Positions 62,925 to 64,000 of a stretch of 64,000 nt of DNA are shown here, in pieces. The notes beneath the pieces are model-generated. The model saw nothing but the letters and a program-made list of their open reading frames with translations. It ran no database searches and was not told where the DNA came from. Position 1 is the stretch's first letter. Each line of letters opens with the position of its first letter. Source of the DNA: Alloiococcus otitis ATCC 51267 (GTDB lineage Bacteria > Bacillota > Bacilli > Lactobacillales > Carnobacteriaceae_A); the NCBI RefSeq assembly GCF_000315445.1, contig NZ_JH992957.1:414103-478102 (forward strand), in the 5' to 3' direction. Made by a program: the position numbers and the translations under genes.

Positions 62925-63821
62925 TTATGATCGTGGGTGAAATTGCTTGTAGGCTCTTTGCAAATGGTCCTTGGTGACATGAGCGTAAATCTGGGTGGAA
63001 GACAGACTCTGGTGGCCCAAGAGCTCTTGGACCGTCCGCATATCTGCCCCTTGGTTTAATAGGTGGGTAGCAAAGGTATGGCGAAGCATGTGGGGGTGGA
63101 TATCACTGGCTAGGCTGGACTTTTTGACCACCTGGTTGAGGATATAGGCAATCCCTTCATTCGTGATATGGTTCCCCAAGCGATTGACAAACAGATAGTC
63201 ATGGTCCGCTTGACTTTTGGCCATCAAGCTTGGTCGGGCTTGGTCGATATAATCCTTGAGGGCCAGGTTTGCATAATAGCCAAATGGAACATACCGCTCT
63301 TTGTTCCCTTTCCCCTTAACAAACAGGATGGACAAGTCAAAGTCAATATCCTTGAGCCGAATTTGCTGGCATTCGCTTAGCCGGATACCCGTTGCATACA
63401 AAAGTTCCAAGAGGGCCCGGTTGCGTATTGTCAAATCATCTTGGCCTTCAACCGCCTCAAAGAGGGCCTCCATTTCTTCCTCGTAAAAGAACTGGGGCAA
63501 GCGGATCCCTTGTTTTCTGACATTTAAGTAAGCAAAGGGGTTGGTCTCAACTAGGTCATTTTGGAGCAAAAATTGGTAAAAGGCCCGGTTACTGGATAAC
63601 TTCCGGGAAATACTAGCCTTGCTGTAGTGGTTTTCCGTCAAATAGGCCAGGTAAAGTCTGGCATCGCTAGGTTGGACTTGGAGTAAATCACTGGATCCTG
63701 ATTGGTTTAAGAAGTGGTGGAAGTCCTTAATGTCTTCCAGGTAGGCCTCCTTGGTTAAGCTGGAGTACTGTCTTTCATATATTAAATAATCTGCAAATAA
63801 AGTCACATAGTCTTGGCTCAT
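62925..63821 (-). CDS. xerC: Tyrosine recombinase XerC/CodV
   Basis: Site-specific tyrosine recombinase that resolves chromosome dimers at dif. It has 298 residues from the ATG at 63821, about 9 bases after AAAGG; a GTG lies 9 bases upstream. The N-terminal SAM-like domain is followed by the catalytic domain: Arg in ATGIRLSECQQIRL, Lys in VKGKGNKERYVP, HxxR in HPHMLRHTFATHLL, the His in LLGHQSLSSTQIYAHV with the nucleophile Tyr. It is the first gene of xerC-hslV-hslU, the conserved codV-clpQ-clpY order of Firmicutes. No dif site is evident here. Confidence 0.94.
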   Translation of the reverse strand: MSQDYVTLFADYLIYERQYSSLTKEAYLEDIKDFHHFLNQSGSSDLLQVQPSDARLYLAYLTENHYSKASISRKLSSNRAFYQFLLQNDLVETNPFAYLNVRKQGIRLPQFFYEEEMEALFEAVEGQDDLTIRNRALLELLYATGIRLSECQQIRLKDIDFDLSILFVKGKGNKERYVPFGYYANLALKDYIDQARPSLMAKSQADHDYLFVNRLGNHITNEGIAYILNQVVKKSSLASDIHPHMLRHTFATHLLNQGADMRTVQELLGHQSLSSTQIYAHVTKDHLQRAYKQFHPRS

Positions 63822-63844
63822 GACACTCACCCTTTACCAAACAT

Positions 63845-63863
63845 ATTGTAACATATTTACAAT
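63845..63863. promoter_or_regulatory. Palindrome in the xerC leader
   Basis: A perfect 7-5-7 inverted repeat, ATTGTAA-CATAT-TTACAAT, between the xerC promoter and its start. It is a possible operator or mRNA hairpin. No regulator is assigned. Confidence 0.5.
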
Positions 63864-63867
63864 GATA

Positions 63868-63896
63868 CAGATAATTTAAGACCAGGCATGGGTCAA
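63868..63896 (-). promoter_or_regulatory. Promoter of xerC-hslVU
   Basis: On the minus strand TTGACC (63896-63891) and TATCTG (63873-63868), spaced by 17 bp. Confidence 0.5.
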
Positions 63897-63906
63897 AAGT
63901 CTGAAA

Positions 63907-64000
63907 ATCGAGTAGGAGACTAGCCATTAATTGGCTAGTCGACCTCTCACACCACCGTGCGTACGGTTCCGTACACGGCGGTTCAATATCTTGCGTAAGC
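63907..64000 (-). mobile_element. 3' end of a group II intron (domains V and VI), cut by the window edge
   Basis: Read on the minus strand, the last 94 bases contain a 32-base hairpin (63982-63951) with a GAAC loop, matching domain V, followed by a linker GTGAGAGGTC. Then comes a 9-bp stem hairpin (63940-63918), domain VI, and the sequence CTACTCGAT, which I take as the intron 3' end at about 63907. This layout is well known from bacterial group II introns that encode a reverse transcriptase/maturase; the rest would lie beyond the window. The intron points towards xerC, and the -35 box is 11 bp from its end. Confidence 0.75.

Overview
The window looks like chromosomal DNA from a low-to-mid-GC Gram-positive bacterium of the order Lactobacillales. 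An Aerococcaceae (Aerococcus-like) genome is my best guess, but that is an inference from general character, not from a marker gene. Supporting signs are the SNF2-dnaG-rpoD order, a RexA/RexB recombination nuclease whose RexB lacks cysteine ligands, ParE/ParC, pyruvate formate-lyase with its activase, xerC-hslV-hslU, a zinc-independent S14, strong AGGAGG-type ribosome sites, frequent TTG/GTG starts and many lipobox lipoproteins. Almost every gene is housekeeping or ordinary accessory content; no rRNA, tRNA, prophage or CRISPR locus was seen.

Layout. 1-4.8 kb: the 3' part of an SNF2 helicase, then dnaG and rpoD. 4.9-16.2 kb: L25/Ctc, trmK, a Nif3 protein, pepT and rexBA. 16.2-16.55 kb: a convergent gap holding an array of four palindromes with an exact 41-bp period. 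16.55-19.4 kb: a leftward operon of three exported proteins (YkyA-like lipoprotein, polysaccharide deacetylase, glycosidase-like protein). 19.5-22.7 kb: lspA-rluD, rplS, a hypothetical gene and ywlG. 22.7-25.7 kb: a 25-codon leader peptide and a multi-hairpin attenuator in front of a TrpXYZ-type ABC importer. 25.7-32.5 kb: a hypothetical gene, a diverged ThiM, a patatin-like protein, an ABC exporter, a barnase/barstar pair and an amino acid:Na+ symporter. 32.7-34.1 kb: a frameshifted SDR gene, then a Zur-box-controlled zinc-free S14 with a 40-residue basic protein. 34.2-39.4 kb: a two-component system with an ABC-2 exporter. 39.5-42.1 kb: pyrFE and a frameshifted MFS gene. 42.2-46.9 kb: a luciferase-like oxidoreductase, an aminotransferase and a short UvrA paralogue. 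47-50 kb: an almost 700-bp gap, then leftward arsR-arsD-arsA without a pump gene. 50.2-55.3 kb: a small acidic membrane protein, ppaC, a small membrane protein, pflB-pflA. 55.4-60 kb: parE-parC. 60.2 kb: plsY. 60.9-63.8 kb: xerC-hslV-hslU. 63.9-64.0 kb: the 3' end (domains V and VI) of a group II intron, directly upstream of the xerC promoter.

The most noteworthy signal is the leader at 22733-22945. A translated peptide with one Trp codon is followed by a chain of mutually exclusive pairings (1:2, 2:3, 3:4, 4:5, 5:6, 6:7) in which two tandem terminators, 4:5 and 6:7, would be toggled together. It precedes a transporter whose family is thought to import tryptophan, so a ribosome-stalling attenuator is a coherent, testable model. 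Next come the 41-bp palindrome array, the barnase/barstar pair, the Zur-controlled S14 operon with its tiny partner, and the pump-less ars operon.
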